DNA of 64,000 nucleotides, taken from contig NZ_AP024488.1 of the NCBI RefSeq assembly GCF_021654575.1, positions 5,297,501-5,361,500 on the forward strand, given 5' to 3'. The position numbers and the translations under genes were made by a program. How positions within the stretch are numbered: position 1 is the stretch's first letter; every line of letters starts with the position of its first letter. Under the pieces are notes generated by a model. It was not told the DNA's origin, searched no databases, and saw nothing but the letters and a program-made list of their open reading frames with translations. Shown here piece by piece: positions 19,137 through 29,684 of the stretch. Origin of the DNA: Desulfoluna limicola. GTDB lineage: Bacteria > Desulfobacterota > Desulfobacteria > Desulfobacterales > Desulfolunaceae.

Positions 19137-22100
19137 CTAAAAAGTCACCACTTCGGCTTGCTTCACCATCTCTTTGAGTTTCTCTTCCCAGTCCTTGCCG
19201 CCGGCCTGGATGGCCAGCTCCACGGCCAGGTGGCGGGGGGTGATGTCGAGATCGTGGTTCCGGCCCAGCCCCTGGATGCAGGAGGGGCAGTTGGTGAGGA
19301 GGGTGGTTTCCCGGCCCTTCCTGTCGGTCCGCAGCTGGATCTCCTCCCGCTTTCTCTGGAGCATGGCGTTGGTGATGTCGGGCCGGCTCATGGAGAGGGT
19401 CCCCCCTTCGGAGCAGCAGTGGGGCACTTGTTCCACGGAGTACCCGGTGAATTCCTCCAGCAGGCTGGCGGCATCCCCGTCCAGGGAGTCGTGGCAGGGC
19501 GCATGGTAGAGGCAGCTGTTGCCCCCTTTGACCTCCAGGCCGTTTTCCAGGGCAAACCGACTGACGTCGGTGATCCCGCAGTCCAGAATTTCCGGCGCCT
19601 CAAAGCCTTCCAGGGCTTCCCGGCAGGTACCGCAGCTCACCACGCAGGCATCGAAGTCCACGTAGCTGATCATTTCGCGGATCTGGCTGAAGATAACCGA
19701 GTCCCGAAGGGTGATCTGGCTGTGCTGAACCGTCTTTGCGTTGACCTTGGCGGGGAAGCCGCAGCAGATGAAAGGCGGCGGCAGCACCACGCGGATTCCG
19801 GCAGAAAGCAGGATATAGATGGAGGCCTTGGAGATATCTGAAAAGAGCCGTTCGGAGCCGCACCCGGGGAAGTAGAAGACGGACTGCTCCGTCTCTTCCT
19901 GCGGGTTCAGGATCATCGCCTGGTTGTTTCCGCACTTCGGAAGAATGCTGCGAAGGGTATCCGAAGGGGCCTTGGGCATGGGCGATTCCAGAATTTGCAC
20001 GGCATGGACACCGGCCAGGGCCTTTTTCACGGGCTCCATGTTCTTCAGCACCCGGTGGCCGGTTCGCTGAAGGGAGCCCCCCCAGCTGACAAGCCCCTTG
20101 CGGAGAAGGGCGTTGCCCATTGTGTTTCGGGTCTCCAGATAGGAGAGGGACGCCCGGGTGGCCAGGCGGGTCTTTTTGTACTTTCGGGAGACGAGGATTT
20201 CCCGCTCCATGAGGGAGACCTCGGCCGTGTCAATGTCCACAGGGCAGGGCTTGAAGCACTTGTGGCACATGGTGCAGTGATCGGCAATCTCTTCCATCTG
20301 CTTGAGGAACTTGAACCGGGTGGAGTGGGATCGCTGCACATCGTAGAGGATCGCCTCGATGAGGGAGGCGATGGCCAGGTTCTTGTTCCGGGGGTAGTAG
20401 AACATGTTTTTGGCCGGGTAGAAGGTGCAGCAGTCGATCTTGCACTTTCCACACCGCACGCAGGTTGCGATCTTGGCCGCCAGGGTCTCCAGGGAGCCGT
20501 GCTGAAGGATGCTTGCCTCCAACTCCAGCAGGTTGAAGGATGGGGTGTAGACCTTGGACTGAATGGCCGGGTCTGTGAGCTGCCCGGGGTTCATCACCCC
20601 CTTGGGGTCCACCTCTTTTCTGTAGGCGGCCAGCTCCTTGGCCAGGGCGGGGTCCAGGTACTTCATCTTGGTGATGCCGATGCCGTGCTCACCGCTTACC
20701 ACGCCGCCCAGGTGCACTGCTTCCTCCATGATATCGTCGGCGGTTTTGACGGCACGCTTCATCATCTCCATGTCGTTGGAGAAGACGGGAATGTTCACGT
20801 GGACGTTGCCGTCGCCGGCGTGCATGTGGGTGGCGATGATGATCTGGCGTGCCCTTGCGTCCTTGAAAATACGCTGGATGTCGCCGGTGATGCGTTTGTA
20901 GCCACGGAAGAACTCCAAAAGTTCGGCCAGGAGATTTTTCGCCTGCGCCCCGTCTTTTAGCTCCTCCACTGAGGCGGTCTGGATGGCTGCCAGGGCGTCG
21001 CTGCAGATTTCACGTGCCTTGGGAATGCGTGCTTCCAGCCATTCCGGGTCTTCTATGGGCTCGGCATGTTCCAGGTAGGCCAGGGTGGCGTGGACGAAGT
21101 CCGCCTGGTTGTATCGGTTCTCTTCCAGGTTGTAGGTGTCAGCAAACCGGGTGAAGGCCCCCAGGGCATCCAGGGGAAGCACGATGTCTTCATTGAGCTT
21201 GAACGCGTTGGTGCGTTTTGCGATGGCGCCAAGTTTTTTGCGGTCTTTCCAGAAACGCTCGGCTTCGTCTTCGTCCCGGGCCACAAAGATTTCGGTGTTC
21301 TGGTATGGGATCAGCAGGTCCTGAAGGCGTTTGATTCCCCGCTCGATCTCCTCTTCGTTATGCCCCACCATGTCGATGAGAAGGCCCGCCTTGGGGCTTC
21401 CCTTTCGGGTGGCTTTTACCTTGTAGTTGATGGCGAGCATGTACTCGTCATCAAAGTGTTCCAGGGCGATGAGGGCCTCTTTGCCGCCGTTTTCGAACTC
21501 CTTGGAGATCTTGACGATGACCTCGCTGGCCTCTTCCATGTCGTTGCCGAAGAATTCCAGGCAGAAGGTGGTTTTGTACTCAAAGGAGGGGTAGAGGATG
21601 AATTCAGCCGAGGTGATGATGCCGTCGCACCCCTCTTTCTGGATACCGGGAAGGCCTTTCAGGGCTTTGTTGGTGATGTCTTTTCCCAGCCCTGTCTTGC
21701 GAATCTCCGTACCGGCAAGGGTGATGGTTTTCTTGATCTGCCCCTCTTCATCCCGAACCGAGAAGAGGACGGTGTCCTCGGGCAGGATCTTGCGCATGGG
21801 GTGGTCTTCCCGGCGCACTTCCAGGTGGCGCCCGCCGGGCATGGCAATGCGGTAGGAGACGAGGTTGTCGATGGCCGTGCCCCACATCACCGCTTTCTTG
21901 CCGCCGGCGTTCTCGGCGATGTTGCCGCCGATGGTGCAGGCCCAGGAGCTGGTGGGGTCAGTGGCAAAGACAAGGTTCTCTGTTTCGGCGTAGGCCATGG
22001 CCGTCTGGGTGATGACCCCTGCCTCCACCTCAAGGACGGGCATGGTGGGCACTCCGGTACCGGGGGCTGCGGGCAGGTGCTTGATGCCCCGGATGCGGTT

Positions 22101-22751
22101 GAGCTTTTCCGTGTTGATCATGACGCAGCCTTCGGAGACAGGCACGCTGCCGCCGGTGAGGCCGGTGCCGGCACCCCGGGGGATGATGGAAAGCCCAAGC
22201 TTCTCGATGGCTTTTACCAGGGGCGCCACCTGGGATTCCCGGGTGGGGCGGAGCACTGCCACGGGAAGGTGGCGGCGCCAGTCCGTGGCGTCTGTTGAGT
22301 GGCTGATGATGGAGAAGGGCTCGACACAGACGTTCTCCCGGCCGATGATGGCCCCCAGCTCGCGCTGTATCCGCCTGCTCTGGCGGTTGTTGGATTTAAG
22401 GGCATCGGTGAGGGCTTTCAGCGCCTTGCGGCAGCGCCCGGTGATCTCCAGCACCTCTTTTTTATCGGCCATCTTCTCGATGATGGCCAGGTCATTGGCA
22501 GCCGTCTTCATAAAGAGGCGGCGGCGGCTTCGTGATCCGGCCAGGTCGTCAAAGAGGAAGGGGTTGCGCTTCAGGATGAACATGTCACCCATGAGCCGCA
22601 TGAGAAGTTTGGCGGAACGCCCGGTGATGCGCTGCCTCCTCAGTTCCTGGAGGCGGTTCCATACCTTGTCGTCAAAGAGGTAGGTGACAACGAGTTCATC
22701 ATCGGCGGAGGTGTAGTTGTAAGGTATTTCTCGGTAGTTTTGCGCTTTCAT
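19137..22751 (-). CDS. FAD- and Fe-S-binding dehydrogenase (D-2-hydroxyacid/D-lactate type)
   Basis: This 1204-residue fusion has a PCMH-type FAD domain at about 165-390 (IIPRGAGTGLTGGSVPVSEG). An FAD-oxidase C-terminal domain follows (about 420-720, with HMHAGDGNVHVN and SGEHGIGITK). Two ferredoxin-like clusters are at about 765 (CVRCGKCKIDC) and 823 (CTMCHKCFKPC). Two CCG modules are near 960 (FPGCGSERLF) and 1080 (CLYHAPCH). Members oxidise D-lactate, glycolate or 2-hydroxyglutarate and pass electrons through the Fe-S arm to quinone or another carrier. The start ATG (22751) overlaps the prfC stop as TGATG, so translation is probably coupled. An in-frame extension to 22820 lies inside prfC and is not used. 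The substrate cannot be settled from sequence. Confidence 0.9.
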   Translation of the reverse strand: MKAQNYREIPYNYTSADDELVVTYLFDDKVWNRLQELRRQRITGRSAKLLMRLMGDMFILKRNPFLFDDLAGSRSRRRLFMKTAANDLAIIEKMADKKEVLEITGRCRKALKALTDALKSNNRQSRRIQRELGAIIGRENVCVEPFSIISHSTDATDWRRHLPVAVLRPTRESQVAPLVKAIEKLGLSIIPRGAGTGLTGGSVPVSEGCVMINTEKLNRIRGIKHLPAAPGTGVPTMPVLEVEAGVITQTAMAYAETENLVFATDPTSSWACTIGGNIAENAGGKKAVMWGTAIDNLVSYRIAMPGGRHLEVRREDHPMRKILPEDTVLFSVRDEEGQIKKTITLAGTEIRKTGLGKDITNKALKGLPGIQKEGCDGIITSAEFILYPSFEYKTTFCLEFFGNDMEEASEVIVKISKEFENGGKEALIALEHFDDEYMLAINYKVKATRKGSPKAGLLIDMVGHNEEEIERGIKRLQDLLIPYQNTEIFVARDEDEAERFWKDRKKLGAIAKRTNAFKLNEDIVLPLDALGAFTRFADTYNLEENRYNQADFVHATLAYLEHAEPIEDPEWLEARIPKAREICSDALAAIQTASVEELKDGAQAKNLLAELLEFFRGYKRITGDIQRIFKDARARQIIIATHMHAGDGNVHVNIPVFSNDMEMMKRAVKTADDIMEEAVHLGGVVSGEHGIGITKMKYLDPALAKELAAYRKEVDPKGVMNPGQLTDPAIQSKVYTPSFNLLELEASILQHGSLETLAAKIATCVRCGKCKIDCCTFYPAKNMFYYPRNKNLAIASLIEAILYDVQRSHSTRFKFLKQMEEIADHCTMCHKCFKPCPVDIDTAEVSLMEREILVSRKYKKTRLATRASLSYLETRNTMGNALLRKGLVSWGGSLQRTGHRVLKNMEPVKKALAGVHAVQILESPMPKAPSDTLRSILPKCGNNQAMILNPQEETEQSVFYFPGCGSERLFSDISKASIYILLSAGIRVVLPPPFICCGFPAKVNAKTVQHSQITLRDSVIFSQIREMISYVDFDACVVSCGTCREALEGFEAPEILDCGITDVSRFALENGLEVKGGNSCLYHAPCHDSLDGDAASLLEEFTGYSVEQVPHCCSEGGTLSMSRPDITNAMLQRKREEIQLRTDRKGRETTLLTNCPSCIQGLGRNHDLDITPRHLAVELAIQAGGKDWEEKLKEMVKQAEVVTF

Positions 22752-24349
22752 CAGGCGTATTCCCGTGTCTTGTTGAACACAATGTCGGGGTTCTGCTCCA
22801 TCACAAATCCCAATTGCCATTCACTGGTTGTGAGGTAGGTGAGATGCTCTTCGGCGTCCATGGCGAGGCTTGCCATCTGGTTCTCTTTGAAGGCATCCAG
22901 GCATTTTTTGTCGTCACAGCCGATCCATCGTGCCACCCCGATGTTCACGTGCTCGTAAGCGGCATCCACGTTGTATTCGTTTTTAAGCCGGGCAATGGTC
23001 ACTTCAAACTGCAGTTCTCCAACGGCACCGAGGATGTAGTCGCTGCCACGCAAGGGGCGGAACACCTGTACGGCTCCCTCTTCAGCCAGCTGCATGAGGC
23101 CTTTCTGGAGCTGCTTGGTCTTCAGCGGGTTTTTCAAGAGCACCCGCTTGAAGTGCTCCGGGGCGAAGCTGGGGATCCCGGTGAATTTCAGGGGCTCTTT
23201 GGTGGTGAAGGTGTCCCCGATCTTGATGGTGCCGTGGTTGTGGATGCCGATGATGTCCCCGGGATAGGCCTCCTCCACGTGGGTGCGGTCCTGGGCCATG
23301 AAGATCGTGGCGTTGGCGATGGTGATATCTTTGCCGATGCGGTGGTGCTTCACCTTCATGCCCCGGGTGAATTTGCCCGAACAGATACGGAAAAAGGCAA
23401 TGCGGTCCCGGTGGGCGGGGTCCATGTTGGCCTGGATTTTAAAGACGAACCCGGAGAAGCCCTCTTCATAGGGCGACACCTCACGGCTCATGGCCTTTCG
23501 GCCAATGGGAGTGGGGGCCATTTCCACGAAGGCGTCAAGGAGCTCCTGTACCCCGAAGTTGTTGATGGCGCTGCCGAAGAAGACCGGCGTCTGGGTGCCC
23601 TTGAGGTAGAGGTCCAGCTCAAAGGGATCGGCGGCCCCTTCGATGAGTTCGATGTCGTCCCGAAGATCATCGGCCTGACTGCCCAGGAGCTCGTCGAGTT
23701 TGGGGTCGGAGAGGTCCTGAATTCGAATGCCCTCTTTGGCAAGGGTCTCCTTCTCAGCGGAGAAGAGGTGGAGCTCTTTTTTGTAGAGGTTGTAGACCCC
23801 CTTGAACCGTTTGCCCATGCCGATGGGCCAGGTGAGGGGGGTGCACTCGATCTGAAGCTTCTCCTCGATGTCGGCGAGGATGTCCAGGGGCTCCATGCCG
23901 TCACGGTCGAGCTTGTTGATAAAGGTCATGATGGGGGTGTTCCGCATGCGGCACACCTCCATGAGCTTTTCGGTCTGGGTCTCAACACCCTTGGCGCTGT
24001 CGATGATCATCATGGCGCTGTCCACGGCGGTGAGGACTCGGTAGGTGTCCTCGGAGAAATCCTTGTGACCGGGGGTGTCGAGGAGGTTGATGTCAAAATC
24101 CCGGTAATTGAATTTCATCACCGAGCTGGTCACCGAGATACCCCTCTCCTGTTCGATGGCCATCCAGTCGCTGGTCGCATGGCGGTCTGTTTTGCGGGAT
24201 TTCACGGCGCCTGCCTGCTGGATGGCACCACCAAAGAGGAGAAGCTTCTCCGTCAGGGTGGTTTTACCTGCGTCAGGGTGGCTGATGATGCCGAAGGTTC
24301 GGCGCTTGTTGATCTCCCGGGTAAGGGGGCTGTTTTTTTCGTGAGACAT
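22751..24349 (-). CDS. prfC: Peptide chain release factor 3
   Basis: RF3 is a translational GTPase that recycles RF1/RF2 from the ribosome. The product shows the G-domain motifs [26 protein letters not shown] and FINKLDRDG, and a C-terminal RF3 domain, and its length (532) is close to E. coli RF3 (529). I chose ATG 24349 because it gives the short family N-terminus; ATG 24382 in the same frame is an alternative, and neither has a strong Shine-Dalgarno. The gene is followed directly, with a 1-nt overlap, by the FAD/Fe-S dehydrogenase gene, an unexpected operon partner. Confidence 0.95.
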   Translation of the reverse strand: MSHEKNSPLTREINKRRTFGIISHPDAGKTTLTEKLLLFGGAIQQAGAVKSRKTDRHATSDWMAIEQERGISVTSSVMKFNYRDFDINLLDTPGHKDFSEDTYRVLTAVDSAMMIIDSAKGVETQTEKLMEVCRMRNTPIMTFINKLDRDGMEPLDILADIEEKLQIECTPLTWPIGMGKRFKGVYNLYKKELHLFSAEKETLAKEGIRIQDLSDPKLDELLGSQADDLRDDIELIEGAADPFELDLYLKGTQTPVFFGSAINNFGVQELLDAFVEMAPTPIGRKAMSREVSPYEEGFSGFVFKIQANMDPAHRDRIAFFRICSGKFTRGMKVKHHRIGKDITIANATIFMAQDRTHVEEAYPGDIIGIHNHGTIKIGDTFTTKEPLKFTGIPSFAPEHFKRVLLKNPLKTKQLQKGLMQLAEEGAVQVFRPLRGSDYILGAVGELQFEVTIARLKNEYNVDAAYEHVNIGVARWIGCDDKKCLDAFKENQMASLAMDAEEHLTYLTTSEWQLGFVMEQNPDIVFNKTREYA

Positions 24350-24520
24350 GCTTTTTGAATTACCTGATACTGAAGAAATCATAATAAGCGACCCCCGGAT
24401 TTCCGGGTGACGCGGGGGTAGCCGTTGGGGCGACGGACGGGATGGGCAATGGCACCGGCGTGTTGTCTTTTATGCAGGGCCTCGGGGTGTCGTTGATGTT
24501 TTCCGCAATCGTCGCGTTGC

Positions 24521-24590
24521 TTTTGACCGGTTTGTGTAGATTCTCTCACTATTCAGCCTCGAAGGGGGCGCTGGGATCAACCGGTCAAAA
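24521..24590. promoter_or_regulatory. 12-bp perfect inverted repeat upstream of prfC
   Basis: TTTTGACCGGTT (24521-24532) and AACCGGTCAAAA (24579-24590) are separated by 46 bp. The pair lies 170-240 bp upstream of prfC and is not part of the GGAGGC family. It could be a pair of operator half-sites or a DNA-looping site. The rest of 24350-24751 shows no gene. Confidence 0.4.
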
Positions 24591-24751
24591 ACCCTCTAAA
24601 TAAGTCATTTCACATTCTTTTTCAAGTCAATTGAAGGTCGCGGGGTATTTTATCCCGGCATGGCACGCCCTTTTGAGGGGACCAAAACTACGTCAGAGGG
24701 CCACGGGAGTCGCGGATGGGATCGGAAAGGGAGGGGGGCGTTGCCGGGCAT

Positions 24752-24812
24752 AAAAAAAGGGGACCATCTACGCATGGTTTGGTGGTGGGAAAGGGCTGCG
24801 TAGATGGCCCCC
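24752..24812 (-). terminator. Rho-independent terminator of the small protein gene
   Basis: On the minus strand GGGGGCCATCTACGCA pairs with TGCGTAGATGGTCCCC around a 23-nt loop, then runs into T7. It starts 44 nt after the stop of the gene at 24856-25131. Confidence 0.75.
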
Positions 24813-24855
24813 GGCAGAAGGCGGGGCTATGTCGGTTGGTTATCAGATGTTCAAT

Positions 24856-25131
24856 TTAGTGAACCGTATGGGTGCTGACAGAGTATTGAAAGTCATTTTC
24901 TAAGATGGTCAGCACAAGCTCGATGGTATCTTCGTCAATGATGTGGCCGGTCCACCCCATGTCATTCAGCTGGTGGTTGATGAAACCCACCGTAAATGTT
25001 CCTCCGTCCTGGAGAATGCAAAAAATGTCTTTTACCAGTCTGTTAACCTCTTTGGGGGCAAGTCCTTTGTCCGAAAGGTGCCAGAAAAGTGAGGTGCAGA
25101 CATCAATGGTGCTTGTGTGTTCTTGCTGCAT
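24856..25131 (-). CDS. Small protein of unknown function
   Basis: The 91-residue product begins MQQEHTSTIDV and is predicted soluble with an acidic C-terminal half (IIDEDTIELVLTILENDF). I do not recognise the family. Two things support it as a real gene. AAGGA lies 9 nt before the ATG at 25131, a better fit than the ATG at 25140, which directly abuts the AAGGA. A good terminator follows 44 nt after the stop. The gene stands alone between prfC and the NtrC-type regulator. Confidence 0.6.
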   Translation of the reverse strand: MQQEHTSTIDVCTSLFWHLSDKGLAPKEVNRLVKDIFCILQDGGTFTVGFINHQLNDMGWTGHIIDEDTIELVLTILENDFQYSVSTHTVH

Positions 25132-25445
25132 GGTGCCCATTCCTTGAATGGTTGTGACATCATCGTGTGTCTTGCTTGTGTAGAGATGCAGGTTGCGTGC
25201 CAGTTGTGTGTTGGGACCTTTTTTTTACTGGTTTTTTTTGGGGGGAGACGGAAACACCTTGGAATAAGAGGGGAAAATTGCGGTGGGTCCAAGGGCACTC
25301 ACAGGGCGGGCGACGGGAGGGGGGGGGGAGGGCACCCGGACCCCATGTCGCTTTAGTGGATGTTGGGCGTTCACAAAAGTGGATGAATGGTCTGGATGGT
25401 GGCCGAGGGGCGCTTTTTACGGCCGCCCCCTGTTCAGGCCCAGAA
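25132..25445. other. Intergenic region without recognised gene
   Basis: The 314 bp between the small protein gene and the regulator contain a run of G broken by one A (around 25317-25329) and low-complexity stretches. No repeat element, clear promoter or coding signal was seen. Confidence 0.5.
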
Positions 25446-26981
25446 TCAGTCGAGGGGTGGTGGGGACGGATGGAGCTCGTCCCCTGATGCTTCCTCCGCA
25501 GAGGACCAGCCAAGACGGGAGATGTCGTACTTCTTCATAAGGGTATAAAGACGGGTTCGCCCCAGGCCGGAGATATGGCAGGACTCCTTGATGTTCCCTC
25601 GGGTCACCCTCATGAGGTGCCGAAGGTAAGCCTGATCCGCTTCGGTAAGCACCTCTTCCCGGGAGGGCATGGCCTCGGGTCGGGAGGGGAAGGAGGGGGC
25701 GGCCGTGATCTCCGGAACCAGCACAGGGGAGACAGCCGTGGCCCCTTGGGGGCTCTTGGTTACCTGGTATGCTGTGGTGGGGGAGGGGGGAGCACCTCCC
25801 TTGAGGTTGGCTCGGGCCACGTGGACCCGGATGGAGTCGGGCAGGTGCATGGGAAAGAGGATGGGCTCCTGGCCCGCCTTGCTGATGGCACCCTCCAGGG
25901 TATTGACAAGTTCACGGATGTTGCCGGGCCAGCTGTAGGCGCAGAGCATCTGGAAGAAGTCGGGTGAAAACCCTTTGGGCTCAATGCTGAAGCTGCGGCA
26001 GATGGCCCCGGTGTGGTAGAGAATGATCTCCTGGATGTCTTCCGGGTGCATGCGTAAGGGGGGCAGTTCGATGGCCACGGTGCGAAGCCGGTAGAGAAGG
26101 TCGCTTCGGAAGGTGCCTTCGGAAACCATTTTGTCGAGGTTTCGGTTGGTGGCGGCCACAAGTCGGAAATCACTTTTCAGCTCCGTCCTGCTGCCCACTG
26201 GGCGAAAGCTTTTCTCCTGAAGTACACGTAAAAAAATCTTCTGGAGGGGCAGGTCCATCTCCCCCACCTCATCAAGGAAGAGGGTGCCTCCGTCAGCCTG
26301 CTTCACCAAGCCTTCCGATGCCTTATCTGCTCCTGTGAAGGATCCCTTTTCGTGGCCGAACAGGGCGCTCTCTTTCAGGGTCTCGGGCAGGGCGGCACAG
26401 TCTACCACCACAAATTTGTTCTCTTTTCGGCCGCTGTTGTTGTGCACGGCCCGGGCGAAGAGCTCTTTGCCAGTGCCCGTCTCGCCTGTGATGAGAACGC
26501 TTGCGTTGTTACGGGCAGCGTGGGCAAGGGTGGTTAAGCAGTCGTGGATGATGGGGCTGCTGCCGATGATGCCCTGGCTGTCAAAGGGGGGCTCTTTCAC
26601 CGAGGAGGCCTTGAGGTTTTCCCGGTACTGGAGGGCCCGTTTGAGGGTGAGGGTGATCTCTTTGAGGTTAAAAGGCTTCTGAAGGTAGTCCCAGGCACCG
26701 TTCTTGATGGCCATCTCTGCGCCGTCGGCGTCTCCGGCACCGGTGATGATCACCACCTCGGGTTCCCCCGGGGTGCTGCGGATGCGGCGCACCAATTCCA
26801 GGCCGCTTCCGTCTGGCAGCCCGACGTCGAGAAACACAAGATCAAAGACGGCCTGCTCAAGCTGCAGCAACCCGTCGGCCAGGGTTTGCCGTGAAAGGGA
26901 ACGGTGTCCTTCCCGTCGGATGAAGGCTTCAAGAACCTCACAAATGTGCTGGTCATCGTCGATGATGAGGATGGTGGCCAT
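25446..26981 (-). CDS. NtrC/AtoC-family sigma-54 response regulator
   Basis: The 511-residue protein has a receiver domain (1-120, phospho-acceptor Asp52 in FLDVGLPDG and Lys in YLQKPF). The AAA+ sigma-54 activation domain (about 140-375) shows Walker A GETGTGKELF, GSFTGA in place of GAFTGA, and Walker B GGTLFLDEVGE. A Fis-type helix-turn-helix closes the protein (about 460-500, GNIKESCHISGLGRTRLYTL). A Pro/Ala-rich linker of about 60 residues precedes the HTH. It activates RNA polymerase with sigma-54 when phosphorylated. No kinase is adjacent; the orphan kinase at 14184 belongs to a different pairing class. A promoter is predicted 240 bp upstream. Confidence 0.93.
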   Translation of the reverse strand: MATILIIDDDQHICEVLEAFIRREGHRSLSRQTLADGLLQLEQAVFDLVFLDVGLPDGSGLELVRRIRSTPGEPEVVIITGAGDADGAEMAIKNGAWDYLQKPFNLKEITLTLKRALQYRENLKASSVKEPPFDSQGIIGSSPIIHDCLTTLAHAARNNASVLITGETGTGKELFARAVHNNSGRKENKFVVVDCAALPETLKESALFGHEKGSFTGADKASEGLVKQADGGTLFLDEVGEMDLPLQKIFLRVLQEKSFRPVGSRTELKSDFRLVAATNRNLDKMVSEGTFRSDLLYRLRTVAIELPPLRMHPEDIQEIILYHTGAICRSFSIEPKGFSPDFFQMLCAYSWPGNIRELVNTLEGAISKAGQEPILFPMHLPDSIRVHVARANLKGGAPPSPTTAYQVTKSPQGATAVSPVLVPEITAAPSFPSRPEAMPSREEVLTEADQAYLRHLMRVTRGNIKESCHISGLGRTRLYTLMKKYDISRLGWSSAEEASGDELHPSPPPLD

Positions 26982-27218
26982 GATGAATGAGCTCTCCCCG
27001 AATCAGAAAATGGCGTGGGCGGATTGTTTGGTGATGGGTGACGGCGACTGCTTTTCCGGATGCCGTGGAACAAGGGGTAAGGGGCTGGGCCGGAGTGGAC
27101 AGGTGCCGTGGGGCAATTTGCGTCACGGGTGATTCACCAGTTAAGAACGGTGCCGATCGCCGAATGTCATTTCAGACGTTTTGGTCCCGTTAAGGGTATT
27201 TGTTTGTGTGTACAATGA

Positions 27219-27247
27219 ATAGTATCAAGTCTGTGGTTCCTTTTCAA
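27219..27247 (-). promoter_or_regulatory. Candidate sigma-70 promoter for the NtrC-type regulator
   Basis: On the minus strand TTGAAA (27247-27242, five of six) and TACTAT (27224-27219, four of six) are spaced by exactly 17 bp. The leader to the regulator start would be about 230 nt. The remainder of 26982-27218 is featureless. Confidence 0.45.
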
Positions 27248-27317
27248 TGGCTGATTCGTCAGGGAACAGGGGGGTGTCAATACGCACATGGGAGGAACCA
27301 GTGAGTCCCGTGAAGCC

Positions 27318-27343
27318 GGAAGGACGCCTTTGGGGCGCCCTCC
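27318..27343 (-). other. Hairpin after ettA, no T-tract
   Basis: GGAGGGCGCC pairs with GGCGTCCTTCC with one bulge around a CCAAA loop, 12 nt after the ettA stop. It lacks a U-run, so it may protect the mRNA 3' end or be a weak terminator. Confidence 0.4.
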
Positions 27344-27354
27344 CGGTCGAGGGC

Positions 27355-29037
<1,683 letters not shown>

Positions 29038-29270
29038 GGAATCACTCCTTATGTTGAATGCCGCTATAGCTTATTCTGCTTGTGAAAGGCGACCATGAAA
29101 AACCATGGCACGTTCGGCCTCTTTCATGACGCATAATCGGGGTAACCTACCAGAGTCCTTCGAAACTCGCAAGAGTTCCGCGAATGTTCTGAACCTTTGT
29201 TCTTCAGGCTTTTTCGATAGGTTGGTTCTTGGGGGGTCAGAGGCGTATTCCGGTTAACGCTAAATTTTTG

Positions 29271-29350
29271 GTAACTATTCGGCTCAATATCGCCTCCGGC
29301 GGCCCTGCCGGGGGCCAAACTTTTGAAACGTTTGATAAACAGGTCTTAAA
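29271..29350 (-). repeat. GGAGGC element, reverse copy with TAACTATTC module
   Basis: GTAACTATTCGGCTC is followed by GCCTCCGGCGGCCC (29292) and CAAACTTTTGAAACGTTTG with ATAAACAGG. The left module matches the inverted repeats around the copy at 5651-5864. Confidence 0.75.
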
Positions 29351-29407
29351 AGCGAATCGCCTGTTCCACCGATGTTGCAAACCATATGGTTCTGGTTAAA
29401 CGAGTAT

Positions 29408-29507
29408 GCCGCTTCCTTTTCTCTCAGCCCCAGCGGGCTGAGAGAAAAGGAAGCGGCAACTGGAAAGTTTTTGCGGAGCTTTTTTCAAAAAGCGACCCGC
29501 CGGAGGC
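29408..29507 (+). repeat. Perfect 23-bp hairpin fused to a forward GGAGGC end
   Basis: Arms 29408-29430 and 29435-29457 are perfectly complementary (core CTTCCTTTTCTCTCAG) around a 4-nt loop. They are followed by AAAGTTTTTGCGGAGC and an A/T palindrome, ending CGCCGGAGGC at 29507. The AAAGTTTTTGCGGAGC module recurs inverted at 43080-43115. Confidence 0.75.
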
Positions 29508-29593
29508 AGGCAGAATAGTTGCTGTTTTTGATTTGAACTGGAGTGCCTTTGAATCAAGCGCTTATGCCGAATGGCGCATCCCCTTGCACGTAA

Positions 29594-29683
29594 CGCGAAT
29601 GCAGACGCGAGTCACATTGCATGGCAACACACGTGTCGCATTCGCCCTAAGGTGCCCAGGTGCCTCCACCTGGCCGCCGGAGG
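29594..29683 (+). repeat. GGAGGC element, forward, GCGAATGC/GCATTCGC subtype
   Basis: GCGAATGC and CGCATTCGC flank a variable centre, then a CCAGGTGCCTCCACCTGG hairpin, then CCGCCGGAGG ending 1 nt before the stop codon of the zinc-ribbon gene. This subtype matches the unit of the tandem array at 62-63 kb. Confidence 0.75.
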
Positions 29684-29684
29684 T

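Noticed and set aside
21066-22298. Plus-strand open frame of 410 codons over the FAD/Fe-S gene
   Set aside because: It is the antisense shadow of the PCMH/FAD-oxidase coding region.
22814-24358. Plus-strand open frame of 514 codons over prfC
   Set aside because: It is fully antisense to a confident RF3 gene with all GTPase motifs. No family resemblance and no ribosome site.
24664-24682. Sigma-54 promoter (TGGCACG...TTTGA)
   Set aside because: The -24 half is good but the GC at -12 is missing at the required 10-bp spacing.
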